Positions 7,845-16,411 are shown, numbered from the stretch's first letter. The stretch: 41,057 nucleotides of DNA from an uncultured Clostridia bacterium (GCA_947588805.1 CANPYR010000019.1:1-41057), one strand, 5' to 3'. Numbers and translations: made by a program. The notes: generated from the letters alone by a model not told the origin.

Positions 7845-9134
7845 ATGAACGGATTTCATAAGCTTAAAAAAATTTTAGCCGTCATATCCGCTATGGCCGT
7901 ATTTTCGGCATGCTCTGCGGGAATCGCCGAAAAAGAGCGAGTCTCGGAGACAGCGAGGGAAACTTCCTCCGCTTCGACTACAGTCGAAGAAGCTTCCGCC
8001 GCTAACGAAACCGCGACAGAAGAAACTACCGTCATTACCACGCCGCCTGCGACCACCGTTACCACTACCGAAGCCGTGGAAACGTCTCCCCCGGAACCGG
8101 AATTTCTTAGGGTCAGTCTTTTATGCGCCGGGGATAATCTCGTGCATTCATCGATCTATAACCAGGCTGCGCGGCGCGCGGCTTCCAACGGTCTTACGGG
8201 CTACGATTTTTCATACCCTTACGAAAAGATCGAAAAATATGTCTCCTCGGCCGATCTTGCGATTCTGAATCAGGAAACGATAGTCACCGATATGCTCCCG
8301 CCGTCAGACTATCCGAGATTCTGCTCCCCGGCAGCTTTGGGAGATCATATGATTGATATCGGCTTCGACGTTTTTTCAATGTCAAACAACCACGTCCTTG
8401 ATCAGGGCGAGCAGGGACTTCTTTACACGCTCGACTTCTGGGATTCTCATCCCGAGGTCATAAGATACGGCGCGTACCGAAACGAAGAGGATATGAACAA
8501 CATCCGAACCAAGGAGGTAAACGGTATCACTTTCGCGTTTTTGGGGTACATGGAACACACAAACGGTCTTTCACTGCCCGAGGGTTCGGATTGCAGGCTT
8601 GTATATCTTAAAAATCTTGAGCTTATCGAAAAACAGATACGAGCCGCGGACAGTCTTGCGGACGTAGTTATAGTATCCCCGCACTTCGGGATAGAGGTCT
8701 CAAACGACGTTACGGAAAGTCAGAGGGATCTTGCGAAAAAGTTTGCGGAATGGGGCGCGGACCTTATAATCGGCACCCAGCCTCACACCGTCCAGACGAT
8801 GGAATACATCGACCGCGCGGACGGTACCAAAGCATTCTGCTTCTACTGTCTCGGGAACCTGATATCTTCGATGGACAGGCCGCTTTCGATGGTAGAGATG
8901 CTCGGGAGCCTTGACGTGGTTAAGAACACCGCGACCGGGGAGATAACTTTTGAGAATATAAAGGCCATACCGCTTATAGATCAGTACGGCGCGAATTATC
9001 ATCAGGTTCACATCGTCCCCTATGCGGAATACACCGCTTCCGACCTGTCTTCGCACGGCTGCAAGGGGTTTGATCAGTCGGTCATAGACAAGGTGCTTTC
9101 AAATATTCCGGAGGAGTTTATGGCTATGGAATAA
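7845..9134 (+). CDS. CapA/PgsA-like metallophosphatase lipoprotein
   Basis: A 429-residue secreted lipoprotein. The start at 7845 is preceded by GGAAAGAAG and lies downstream of the promoter. The signal peptide ends in the lipobox VFSACS (Cys near residue 22). A Thr/Glu-rich linker of about 55 residues follows. The CapA metallophosphatase fold (PGA_cap) then shows LCAGDNLVHSS, LNQETIVTD, MSNNHVLDQG, VSPHFGIE and IIGTQPHTVQ, the usual metal-binding Asp/Asn/His set. The family includes the poly-gamma-glutamate synthesis and export protein PgsA/CapA. No capB or capC is nearby, so the true role here is unknown, perhaps on a cell-wall or exopolymer substrate. Probably a single-gene transcript. Confidence 0.85.
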   Translation: MNGFHKLKKILAVISAMAVFSACSAGIAEKERVSETARETSSASTTVEEASAANETATEETTVITTPPATTVTTTEAVETSPPEPEFLRVSLLCAGDNLVHSSIYNQAARRAASNGLTGYDFSYPYEKIEKYVSSADLAILNQETIVTDMLPPSDYPRFCSPAALGDHMIDIGFDVFSMSNNHVLDQGEQGLLYTLDFWDSHPEVIRYGAYRNEEDMNNIRTKEVNGITFAFLGYMEHTNGLSLPEGSDCRLVYLKNLELIEKQIRAADSLADVVIVSPHFGIEVSNDVTESQRDLAKKFAEWGADLIIGTQPHTVQTMEYIDRADGTKAFCFYCLGNLISSMDRPLSMVEMLGSLDVVKNTATGEITFENIKAIPLIDQYGANYHQVHIVPYAEYTASDLSSHGCKGFDQSVIDKVLSNIPEEFMAME

Positions 9135-9242
9135 AGCAGCTATCCCCTGCGTACTTTCCGAACAGATAAACCCCGCTTCGCGGCTTTACCTGTTCGACAA
9201 GTCTGAAATGAAAATCGGTATTTGACAAAGGAGAGTGATTTC

Positions 9243-9494
9243 ATGAAAAAGACAGCAAAACGGCTTGCGGTTATTTCTGTTGCCGTTTTTGTAATTGATT
9301 GGGGCGTTATGGGATTGAAATTACTTGATAACGATTATCTTATTACAGCGGAAGTAATCATAGGGCTGATTTCCCTTGCAGTCTTTTGGGTTTGTATAAT
9401 GTATATTAAACTCACTGATCGTTGTCCTAACTGTGGAAAGACAAAGCTATCCTTTGGAAAATATTGTCCTTACTGCGGCAAGGAAATAAACTAA
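9243..9494 (+). CDS. Small membrane protein with C-terminal zinc ribbon
   Basis: The start at 9243 is chosen because AAAGGAGAG lies 7 bases upstream; the upstream TTG at 9222 has no site. The 83-residue protein has two hydrophobic stretches (about 10-25 and 35-55). A C-terminal rubredoxin-like zinc ribbon follows, with CPNCG and CPYCG spaced 13 residues apart. The topology suggests the ribbon is cytoplasmic. Function unknown; similar small ribbon proteins are common in clostridia. A hairpin between this gene and the CapA-like gene (CGAACAG with CTGTTCG, about 9168-9196) lacks a T run. Confidence 0.75.
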   Translation: MKKTAKRLAVISVAVFVIDWGVMGLKLLDNDYLITAEVIIGLISLAVFWVCIMYIKLTDRCPNCGKTKLSFGKYCPYCGKEIN

Positions 9495-9542
9495 CAGCTT
9501 CAGATTTATTGTTCCGCCCTTAAAACTGAATACCGAAAAATT

Positions 9543-9590
9543 GACCGCCCGCGCACCGGCTCACCGGTGAAAAAGCAGGCGGTCTTTTTT
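9543..9590. terminator. Bidirectional terminator between convergent genes
   Basis: GACCGCC (9543-9549) pairs with GGCGGTC (9578-9584), with an inner ACCGG/CCGGT dyad, and is followed by six T on the plus strand. On the minus strand the stem is followed by AATTTTT. It sits between the rightward zinc-ribbon gene and the end of the leftward lipoprotein gene. Confidence 0.8.
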
Positions 9591-9649
9591 ATTCAAGAAT
9601 CAAAAAGTATGTCATGCAAATTGCAAAAACAATCGATCGGTTCAACGCT

Positions 9650-10378
9650 TTAATCTTCCTCTTCCGCTTCCGTATCTTCTACATACTCCTCCGCGTCCTC
9701 GGGGGCCGTTATCTCGGGAGTTTCGCCGAGATTAACTATCTTATAATCCGCAGTCATCTTCGCCGCCATCCCGAGAAGAATATTCAGCTTTGCGTCCGCT
9801 TCGACCTTCATTGACGATATCTCGTTTTCCGGCGTGAAATACATAGTTATATCCGCGCTGTTAAACGATATCATATTCTGTATGCTCCCGGCTCCCATCC
9901 CGAAATCGTCCATCAGCTTTTCAAGAGTCTCCCCCGATAGCTCAAAGCCGAGACTCTTGCCGTTTTCATCCTCCGCGATCTCTATCCCCTCAAACATCTC
10001 CTCGGTCAGCGACGTTATATCCGAAGCTTCTATATCCGGCTTGTTTTCATCATCCTGACGTTTTGATCTCTTCTTCTCGCCGAACGACATGCTGTATACG
10101 TCCTCGCCGACGGTTATAACGCGCGAGATCTCCTCGCCGTCCATATATACCGAAATATCCGAATCCCGACCGCTTATCTTTATCTTCATCTCCATCGAAA
10201 CGTTGATAAGATCGGTAAGCATCGATATCTCGCATTCCGCTTCCACCCCGCCCGCGGATCTTATATCGCTGACGGCTTTTGAGTAAAGCCCGAACGCCGT
10301 CAGTTTATTTCCTAAGCCGCAGGACGATAAAAGCGTTATGCAGAGTAAAACGCAGACTATTTTTTTAATCATTCGCAC
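9650..10378 (-). CDS. Secreted lipoprotein, beta-rich, acidic tail
   Basis: A 242-residue lipoprotein. The signal peptide IKKIVCVLLCITLLSSCG ends in a lipobox at Cys20. The mature part (YSKAVSDIRSAGGVEAECEI and onwards) alternates short beta strands and resembles LolA/LppX-like or DUF6612-type clostridial lipoproteins. That is fold-level guesswork. The C-terminus is strongly acidic (EDAEEYVEDTEAEEED). The start overlaps the 3' end of the SPFH gene by 14 bases, so the two are co-transcribed and probably translationally coupled. It may bind a lipid or act with the SPFH protein at the membrane surface. Confidence 0.75.
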   Translation of the reverse strand: MRMIKKIVCVLLCITLLSSCGLGNKLTAFGLYSKAVSDIRSAGGVEAECEISMLTDLINVSMEMKIKISGRDSDISVYMDGEEISRVITVGEDVYSMSFGEKKRSKRQDDENKPDIEASDITSLTEEMFEGIEIAEDENGKSLGFELSGETLEKLMDDFGMGAGSIQNMISFNSADITMYFTPENEISSMKVEADAKLNILLGMAAKMTADYKIVNLGETPEITAPEDAEEYVEDTEAEEED

Positions 10379-11261
10379 TCATTCCCCCGTTTTCCGGCTG
10401 TACAGCCTTGACCTCTTCGCCGTTGTTGCCGTTCACGAAGCTGCTCACGTCCATAAACGCTCCGGCTTCTCCCGATACTACCGGGAGCTTTCCGTCCCAT
10501 TTTTCTATCTTGTGGTATTCTATAAGCGCTTCGGTCAGGGACTGCGCGATAATGGCGTTAGCTTCCGCTTCGGCCTCAGCGGTTATCTTTAAAGCCTCGG
10601 CTTCGGCTTCGGCTTTGACTTTGATCTGCTCGGCTTCGGCTTCCGCGTTCGTGATCTTTGTCTGCTTCTCGGTCTCGGCTTTGAGAAGCTCCTGCTGTGC
10701 GACCTGCTTTTCTTCTATCGCCGTGATATACGCTTCGGAAAATTCAAAGTTTATGATATTCACGTCGGTGACATAAAGCCCTATCTCGTTGAGCTTGTCG
10801 TTTAATCCCTGTACGAGCCCGGTCGAGATAAGCGTGCGGTTAGTTACGCTCTCCTCAGCGGAATAGCGCGAAACTATCGCTTTCAGAACCTCGTTCACCG
10901 CGGGAGTGACCAGCACGTCCTCATACCCGGAGCCGATATTCTTATAAATGCTGTACGATTTCGCGGTATCTACCCTGTAGTTGATCGCAAGCTTGGTCTC
11001 TACCGTCTGCAAGTCGCTCGAAAACGCTTCGGTATCGACTTCAAGCTTATTTATCCTGTTATCGATCATAACTACGTTCTGCACAAACGGGATCTTGAAA
11101 TGTATCCCCTCCTGCAATACGTTATCGTCAACACGTCCGAGAGTGACTACGACTCCGGTATGTCCCGGCTGTACGATAGTAAAGGATTCAAGCGCTAAAA
11201 TTACTACCGCGATAATTATCAGCACCGCCGCTATTATCTTCTTGTTGAAAATTTTTGACAT
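10365..11261 (-). CDS. Prohibitin/SPFH-domain membrane protein
   Basis: A 298-residue SPFH (Band 7) protein. One N-terminal transmembrane segment (IIAAVLIIIAVVILAL, about 9-24) is followed by the SPFH domain (about 25-190), with VVVTLGRVDDNVLQEGIHFK typical of prohibitins. A coiled coil of about 195-245 is built of Ala/Glu/Lys heptads (QIKVKAEAEAEALKITAEAE). Such proteins form large membrane rings or scaffolds and often modulate membrane proteases such as FtsH. The start has a good AGGAGG site. The following lipoprotein gene overlaps its end. The partner protease is not in the window. A short GC-rich gap with a GGTCC/GGACC dyad separates it from the upstream cohesin gene. Confidence 0.9.
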   Translation of the reverse strand: MSKIFNKKIIAAVLIIIAVVILALESFTIVQPGHTGVVVTLGRVDDNVLQEGIHFKIPFVQNVVMIDNRINKLEVDTEAFSSDLQTVETKLAINYRVDTAKSYSIYKNIGSGYEDVLVTPAVNEVLKAIVSRYSAEESVTNRTLISTGLVQGLNDKLNEIGLYVTDVNIINFEFSEAYITAIEEKQVAQQELLKAETEKQTKITNAEAEAEQIKVKAEAEAEALKITAEAEAEANAIIAQSLTEALIEYHKIEKWDGKLPVVSGEAGAFMDVSSFVNGNNGEEVKAVQPENGGMSAND

Positions 11262-11379
11262 AATAAACCCTCCTGAATTTAAATCTTTGCACTTAACGGT
11301 CCCCCTCGGACCCCCTGCCCTGCGGCCGGAGTTCTTTGGGGGACTGATTTTTTATCTTTTAAATATCCGAGCTGCCGAA

Positions 11380-12399
11380 TTACTGTCTTCTTCTGTACAT
11401 CTCGATCCCGATTACGACTACTCCCGTAAGGGCGATAGCTATGACCGCAAGAAGAAGCGTTCCGCGGTTCGCGGTCTTGTTATCCACGCCCTCGGTATAT
11501 ACCTCCGAGAATCCCTCCTCGGAAGTGGTAGTAGTGAAAGCCGCGTCGTTCATAGGCGTAGTCTCGGTAGTCGTGACCTCCGAAGCGGTAGTCGTAAGGA
11601 TCTCCGTCGGCTCGGGAGTAGTGGTGGGAGCTTCGGTAGTCGTGGCTTCGGTGGTGGTGACTTCGGTAGTGGTCTCGGGCGCGTCGGTCTCGCGCTCCGT
11701 CGTGGTAGATCTTCTGCGAGTCGTGGTAGCCTTCGTGGTGGGAGCGGGTGTGGTAGTGGGTTCGGGAGTGGTGGTAGGCGCTTCGGTAGTTACCGGCGCT
11801 TCCGTTACATCCTCGACTATCTCCGTCTCATCCTCCTCAAAAAGCTCCTCGGTCTGCTCCTCGGAATCGGTAGTCTCATCCGAAGGCGCGTTCGGATCGG
11901 TCCCGGTCGAGGGATCCGGAGCTTCGTTATTTCTGTCCGAGCCGAAGTATACAAGAGTGGTATTCCCGTCAACCTGCGCTATTATTCCGTTTCCCGAGAG
12001 CGCGGATACGCTCGCGTAGAGAATGCTTCCCGTATCTGGAGTCGCAAGCGCCTTGAACGTGACCGTCGCAAGAAGTCCCACGTCGGTATGGTCCTGGCCG
12101 TTTCCGGTCCAGGTCAGGGAGACTATCTGCCCGTTCTCTACGTAATAGAATCCGTCCATAAGACCCGCGTCCTTTACCTCAACGAAGTCGAGCTCCTGAT
12201 AATTGAATCTTATGTTGACGCTCATATTTCTTATTCCCGGATTTCCGTCGAGCCTTACCTCGACCGTGAAGTTTCCGTCCTTGTCCGCATAGCTTGTCTG
12301 CACAAGACTTAAAGAACCGGATTCCGCAAAAGCGGTCGCGGTCAGCGCCGAAACAGCTATTATTACCGCGAGCGCAGCCGCCAAAATTTTTTTAAGCAT
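11380..12399 (-). CDS. Membrane-anchored single-cohesin surface protein
   Basis: The start at 12399 is preceded by GGAAGGA; the longer frame to 12477 runs into the promoter. The 339-residue protein has a signal peptide (LKKILAAALAVIIAV, cut near AFA-ES). Residues of about 27-150 look like a cohesin: FTVEVRLDGNPGIRNMSVNI, RFNYQELDFVEV, VGLLATVTFKAL, the pattern of type I/III cohesins. A long acidic then Thr/Pro/Glu linker (TTTPEPTTTPAPTT) follows to about 300. A C-terminal transmembrane segment (GTLLLAVIAIALTGVVVIG) ends in Arg-rich MYRRRQ, with no LPXTG motif. Cohesins bind dockerins of cellulosomal enzymes, so this could display one dockerin protein on the cell. The isolated cohesin-like fold could also be a non-cellulosomal module. 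Confidence 0.78.
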   Translation of the reverse strand: MLKKILAAALAVIIAVSALTATAFAESGSLSLVQTSYADKDGNFTVEVRLDGNPGIRNMSVNIRFNYQELDFVEVKDAGLMDGFYYVENGQIVSLTWTGNGQDHTDVGLLATVTFKALATPDTGSILYASVSALSGNGIIAQVDGNTTLVYFGSDRNNEAPDPSTGTDPNAPSDETTDSEEQTEELFEEDETEIVEDVTEAPVTTEAPTTTPEPTTTPAPTTKATTTRRRSTTTERETDAPETTTEVTTTEATTTEAPTTTPEPTEILTTTASEVTTTETTPMNDAAFTTTTSEEGFSEVYTEGVDNKTANRGTLLLAVIAIALTGVVVIGIEMYRRRQ

Positions 12400-12483
12400 A
12401 AAAATTACAATCCTTCCGAATATAATAATAAAACATGATCTCAAAATTGCGCGGTTTTCCTTTTTACACAAAAACACATTTTA

Positions 12484-12512
12484 ATTATACCACACCGTTT
12501 TTAAAAAAGCAA
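12484..12512 (-). promoter_or_regulatory. Probable promoter of the cohesin gene
   Basis: On the minus strand TATAAT (12484-12489) lies 17 bases from a weak -35, TTGCTT (12507-12512). It is about 85 bases upstream of the cohesin start. The rest of the 302-base divergent gap up to the AraC gene is AT-rich; I see no further gene in it. Confidence 0.5.
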
Positions 12513-12606
12513 TAGGCAATTACAAGAAAAAAGTTAAAAAAACGGCTGTATGAAAAGTCAGTTTTCGTAAAGATTGATGAATCGTAATTTTTCTTTGTAA
12601 AACTAC

Positions 12607-12638
12607 TTGACAAACAGTAAAAAAAGGTTCATTATAAA
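12607..12638 (+). promoter_or_regulatory. Probable promoter of the AraC-GH10 unit
   Basis: A consensus TTGACA (12607-12612) is followed 17 bases later by CATTAT (12630-12635) and slightly further by TATAAA (12633-12638). The -10 is not certain. It lies about 65 bases upstream of the AraC start. Confidence 0.5.
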
Positions 12639-12701
12639 TACAGTAATAATCGCGATTTGCGAGACTAATTCAAAATATTGACAGCAGGGAGGAATTTTTC
12701 A

Positions 12702-13541
12702 ATGGTTGATATAAACTTCGTATGGCTTAACTCTGTCCACGAGCCCGACTTTGTTTATTTCGACGGCACGCACGACTGGTGGCTTTTGCTGCAGACCAAG
12801 TCAAAGGCCATTTTACACCTTACTAATCCGGAGGACAACTCGGTCGATAGGGAGGATATTGAGATTCCTTCCGATACGATACTTCTATTCCCTCCGCGCA
12901 TGGCGGCTTCCTATCAGGCGGCGGGAGTTCCTTACGCAAACTACTACGTAAGGTTCTACACCGACGAGGACTTCATCGACAAGCTAAGCATCCCCTACGG
13001 CAGACCTATCTCTTTAGTCGATCCCGACAGCATGGGGCATCTTTTCAAGGTCCTTGAAAAGGAATTCTTCTTTAACTTCTCCTATTCTCAGCAATCCATG
13101 GTACTTCTTCTGAGACTTATGCTTATGAAGGTAGCGGAATCGGTAGAGGATTCGAGCATGAGCGATCAGCAGAGAGACCTGATAAACCTTCGCTACGACA
13201 TCCAGACTCGCCCGGACTACCAATGGACGGTCAAGGAAATGTCCGAAAGGGTCCATATCTCCGTCGGGTATCTTCAGAGCATTTATAAAAAGCAGTTCGG
13301 CGTAAGCTGCATGCAGGACGTTTTGAACAGAAGAGTCGATCTTGCGAAAGAATATCTTTCGAGCTCGGTGTATTCATCCCAGAAGATCGCTCAGCTCTGC
13401 GGCTATCAGTCGATAGAACACTTCTGCCGGCAGTTCAAGATAATCACCGGCATAAGCCCGCTCCAGTACAGAAAGCAGATGCAGATGAAGCAGCTCAAAG
13501 CTCAGAGCGGGGAAGATTCCGGCTCGGACGGCGCGGAATGA
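12702..13541 (+). CDS. AraC-family transcriptional regulator
   Basis: ATG 12702 is preceded by GGGAGGAA; the upstream TTG at 12678 overlaps that site. The 279-residue protein has an N-terminal cupin-like sensing domain (about 10-150, including ILLFPPRMAASYQAAGVPY). A C-terminal AraC double helix-turn-helix follows (about 165-270), with HISVGYLQSIYKKQFGVS and IAQLCGYQSIEHFCRQFK then GISPLQYRKQ. The ligand is probably a sugar or oligosaccharide. The GH10 xylanase gene starts 68 bases downstream on the same strand, so it is the likely regulator of that gene and perhaps of the nearby xylan enzymes. That is inferred from position only. Confidence 0.9.
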   Translation: MVDINFVWLNSVHEPDFVYFDGTHDWWLLLQTKSKAILHLTNPEDNSVDREDIEIPSDTILLFPPRMAASYQAAGVPYANYYVRFYTDEDFIDKLSIPYGRPISLVDPDSMGHLFKVLEKEFFFNFSYSQQSMVLLLRLMLMKVAESVEDSSMSDQQRDLINLRYDIQTRPDYQWTVKEMSERVHISVGYLQSIYKKQFGVSCMQDVLNRRVDLAKEYLSSSVYSSQKIAQLCGYQSIEHFCRQFKIITGISPLQYRKQMQMKQLKAQSGEDSGSDGAE

Positions 13542-13609
13542 CGGAATAATAAATAATAAAATAACAGAACTGTAGAATTATACGGCAAATTTAAGGAGAA
13601 TATTATATT

Positions 13610-14737
13610 ATGAAAATCAGAACGCTTTCTAAAATCGCGGCATTCATCACCGCCGCTTCGCTTATAATGACCTCCTGCGGCTCAAAGCAGGAGTCGCAGT
13701 ACGCATACGAGGACAGCGCGCCGTCCCTTGCCGAGGCCTTCAAGGACCACTTCCGCGTCGGCGCCGCGATCAACTCGTGGGACATAAGCGACCCTAACAG
13801 CAATCAGTACAAGACCATCGTAAAGCAGTTCAACACTCTTGTAATGGAAAACGAATCAAAGCCCGACCATCTCCACCCTGCCGAGGACAGATACGACTTC
13901 GACGCGTTTGATAAATTCGTAGACTTCTGCGTTGAGCACGATATCACCCCTCGCGGCCACTGCCTTGTCTGGCACTCTCAGGTCCCGGGATGGATGTTCA
14001 AGGACGGAAACAAGGACGCTTCCGCAGAGCTTCTTTTGGAGAGAATGAAGGAGCATATAACCACGGTCGTGACTCGCTATAAAGGAAAAGTAAAGAGCTG
14101 GGACGTATGCAACGAGGTAATAGGCGACGACGGGCAGCTCAGATTCAGCGACTGGTCAAGAATAGTCGGAGACTACGACGGCGACGGAGATAAATACGAC
14201 TTCATAGAGGAAGCCTTCCGCGCAGCGCGCGAAGCCGATCCTGACGCAAGGCTCATGATAAACGACTACTCGATAGAAAGCTCTACCGATAAGGCTATAA
14301 GAATGTACAACGCCGTGAAGCAGATGCTTTCCGAGGACGTTCCGATAGACGGCATAGGTTTCCAGATGCACATCGGAAAAGGTCAGAGCCCGGAGGGTCT
14401 CAAAGAATGCTTCGACATCCTCAAAAGGCTCAGAGATATAAAGCCGGATCTCGTATTCGAGGTCACAGAGCTTGACGTAAACTGCTACGGCTGGGGTCAG
14501 GAAAAGAAGGACGTAGAGCTTACCGACGAATTCCTTGAAGAATTCAACAAGACCTACACCGATACCTACAAGGTACTTTTGGAGCTTGCGGACGAGGGGA
14601 TCTTAGACAGCGTTATCATGTGGGGACTCCACGACGGAGTGAGCTGGCTTAACGACGGCCATCAGAACTATCCTATGCTGATAGATAAGGATCTTAAGCT
14701 TAAGGAAGCCGCATACGAAGTAATGGATCTCGCGTAA
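13610..14737 (+). CDS. GH10 endo-1,4-beta-xylanase lipoprotein
   Basis: Retaining xylanase that cuts the xylan backbone. The 375-residue protein begins with a signal peptide and lipobox LIMTSCG (Cys23), so the enzyme is tethered outside the cell. A single GH10 barrel fills the rest: GHCLVWHSQVPGW (116-128), general acid/base Glu169 in WDVCNEV, and nucleophile Glu287 in FEVTELDV. No binding module or dockerin is present. The site AAGGAG precedes ATG 13610. It is downstream of the AraC gene and ends at a terminator. As a cell-bound xylanase it would shorten xylan or oligosaccharides made by the GH30 and GH98 enzymes further on. Confidence 0.95.
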   Translation: MKIRTLSKIAAFITAASLIMTSCGSKQESQYAYEDSAPSLAEAFKDHFRVGAAINSWDISDPNSNQYKTIVKQFNTLVMENESKPDHLHPAEDRYDFDAFDKFVDFCVEHDITPRGHCLVWHSQVPGWMFKDGNKDASAELLLERMKEHITTVVTRYKGKVKSWDVCNEVIGDDGQLRFSDWSRIVGDYDGDGDKYDFIEEAFRAAREADPDARLMINDYSIESSTDKAIRMYNAVKQMLSEDVPIDGIGFQMHIGKGQSPEGLKECFDILKRLRDIKPDLVFEVTELDVNCYGWGQEKKDVELTDEFLEEFNKTYTDTYKVLLELADEGILDSVIMWGLHDGVSWLNDGHQNYPMLIDKDLKLKEAAYEVMDLA

Positions 14738-14758
14738 TTTTATTCGTAATAAATTTTA

Positions 14759-14785
14759 GCCCTCGGCTTAGTCCGGGGGCTTTTA
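14759..14785 (+). terminator. Terminator after the GH10 gene
   Basis: GCCCTCGG pairs with CCGGGGGC (8 bp, one G-U) across a six-base loop, followed by TTTT. It begins about 20 bases after the stop codon. Confidence 0.8.
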
Positions 14786-14953
14786 GATGACAGAATTGAG
14801 AGATCGGAAGTCAGAATTGACGAGCTGCGCCTATTTATGCTGCGCCTTCGGCTTGATAAGGGCGCGGCTCCTAACTTTCTTACCTTTCAATCTCCCGTAA
14901 TATCCATTCCTCAAAATTCTGACTTCTGACCTCTGATTTCTGTTTTCTATTCG
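14786..14953. repeat. TTCTGA-type dispersed repeat, locus B (inverted repeat)
   Basis: The gap before tldD is bounded by arms of the same repeat family as at 5778-5925. The left arm (14789-14822, containing GGAAGTCAGAATT) and the right arm (14914-14947, containing AATTCTGACTTCTGACC) are complementary over about 30 bases with a few mismatches. Between them are a GCTGCGCCT direct repeat and a GGCGCGGC stretch. There is no supported gene here. Confidence 0.65.
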
Positions 14954-14956
14954 CTC

Positions 14957-14985
14957 TTGACATTTTACACAAAATAGTATAAAAT
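14957..14985 (+). promoter_or_regulatory. Promoter of tldD-tldE
   Basis: TTGACA (14957-14962) and TAAAAT (14980-14985) are 17 bases apart, about 30 bases upstream of the tldD start. It begins directly after the repeat of locus B. Confidence 0.65.
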
Positions 14986-15016
14986 CAGTATATAATCTTT
15001 TAAAAGGAGCGATAGT

Positions 15017-16399
15017 ATGATCACAAGAGAAGTTTGCGAGCGGGTGCTCAGAAAGGCCATATCTACCGGCGCGGACTACGCCGAGATATTTGCCGAGCAT
15101 TCCGTCAACCACTCGATAAACATGATAGCCGACAAGGTGGACAACATCTCCGACTCGGTAATCGCCGGAGCGGGTATCCGCGTGTTCAAGGGCCTTCGCA
15201 GCGTGGCCGCTTCGACCACCGATACCTCAGAAGCCGGTCTTTTAAGATGCGCGGAAAAGGCCGCGGACGCGCTCGGACAGGGCTCGGCCGAGATCTCTAT
15301 AAATCTCACTGAGCGTCTTTTCGGCGATATCCATCCCATCAAAACCGTTCCTTCCTCCGTCCCGGTCGCTGAAAAGATCAGGATCCTCAAGGACGGATAT
15401 TTCGCCGCGAGAGAATACTCCCCCGAAATAAAACAGGTTAGCGGAACGCTTTTGGATATCGATCACAACATCCTTATCGCAAACAGCGAGGGGCTTTACG
15501 CCGAGGACAGACAGATAAGAACGAGGATCTCCGTAAACGCAGTCGCCGAAAAGAACGGCGAGAGCCAGACCGGTTTCTACGGCCCCGGAAGAAGAATGGG
15601 TATGGAGATGTTCGAGCATGAGGTCGACGCGAAAGCGGTAGGCGTAAGGGCCGCTCAGCAGGCTATAACAATGGCGGGCGCGGGCTACTGCCCGGCAGGG
15701 GTTATGCCGGTCGCCATCGGAAACGGCTTCGGCGGCGTTATCTTCCACGAAGCCTGCGGACATTCTCTTGAAGCTTCGAGCGTAGCTTACGGTCTCAGCC
15801 AGTTCTGCGGGAAATTGGGGACTCAGATCGCAAACCCGAAGGTCACGGCGATAGACGACGGAACCATCCCGAACGCCTGGGGCTCGATAAATATCGACGA
15901 CGAGGGAACTCCCGCTCAGAGAAAGGTCCTTATCGAAAAGGGCATACTTAAGACGTATATGGTGGATAAATTCAACGGAAGAAGGATGGGACTCCCTTCC
16001 ACAGGCTCCGCAAGGAGACAGAGCTACAGCTATGTCACGACTTCAAGAATGACCAACACCTTTATCGCCGAGGGCGAAGACAGCAACGACGATATCATAG
16101 CTTCCATGGAATACGGGCTCTTTGCTAAGGAAATGGGCGGCGGCTCGGTAAATCCCGCCACGGGCGAATTTAACTTCGCGGTAAACGAAGGGTATATGGT
16201 AAGAAACGGAAAGATCTGCGAACCGGTCAGGGGAGCTTCTTTGGTAGGAAAAGGCTCCGACGTTATTATGAATATCGACATGGTCGGAAAGAATCTCGAT
16301 CTCGGCACCGGAATGTGCGGAGCTTCAAGCGGCTCCATCCCGACCACAGTCGGACAGCCGCTTATAAGAGTTTCAAAGATCACCGTCGGCGGAAGATAA
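15017..16399 (+). CDS. tldD: TldD metalloprotease subunit
   Basis: The catalytic half of the TldD/TldE zinc protease, which degrades unfolded or modified peptides and in some bacteria matures RiPPs such as microcin B17. The 460-residue protein carries the metal motif HExxxH as HEACGH at 244-249, inside GFGGVIFHEACGHSLEASS. The C-terminal zinc-ligand Cys is likely within DLGTGMCGASSGSIP. AAGGAG precedes ATG 15017. tldE begins 12 bases after its stop, so the two form an operon. No RiPP precursor is evident in the short flanking gaps, so a general peptide-turnover role is the default. Confidence 0.93.
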   Translation: MITREVCERVLRKAISTGADYAEIFAEHSVNHSINMIADKVDNISDSVIAGAGIRVFKGLRSVAASTTDTSEAGLLRCAEKAADALGQGSAEISINLTERLFGDIHPIKTVPSSVPVAEKIRILKDGYFAAREYSPEIKQVSGTLLDIDHNILIANSEGLYAEDRQIRTRISVNAVAEKNGESQTGFYGPGRRMGMEMFEHEVDAKAVGVRAAQQAITMAGAGYCPAGVMPVAIGNGFGGVIFHEACGHSLEASSVAYGLSQFCGKLGTQIANPKVTAIDDGTIPNAWGSINIDDEGTPAQRKVLIEKGILKTYMVDKFNGRRMGLPSTGSARRQSYSYVTTSRMTNTFIAEGEDSNDDIIASMEYGLFAKEMGGGSVNPATGEFNFAVNEGYMVRNGKICEPVRGASLVGKGSDVIMNIDMVGKNLDLGTGMCGASSGSIPTTVGQPLIRVSKITVGGR

Positions 16400-16411
16400 G
16401 GAGGAAGCGAT

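Noticed and set aside
10981-12312. 443-codon plus-strand frame with Ser/Gly/Arg repeats
   Set aside because: Antisense of the SPFH and cohesin genes; the composition reflects the Thr/Pro linker read backwards.
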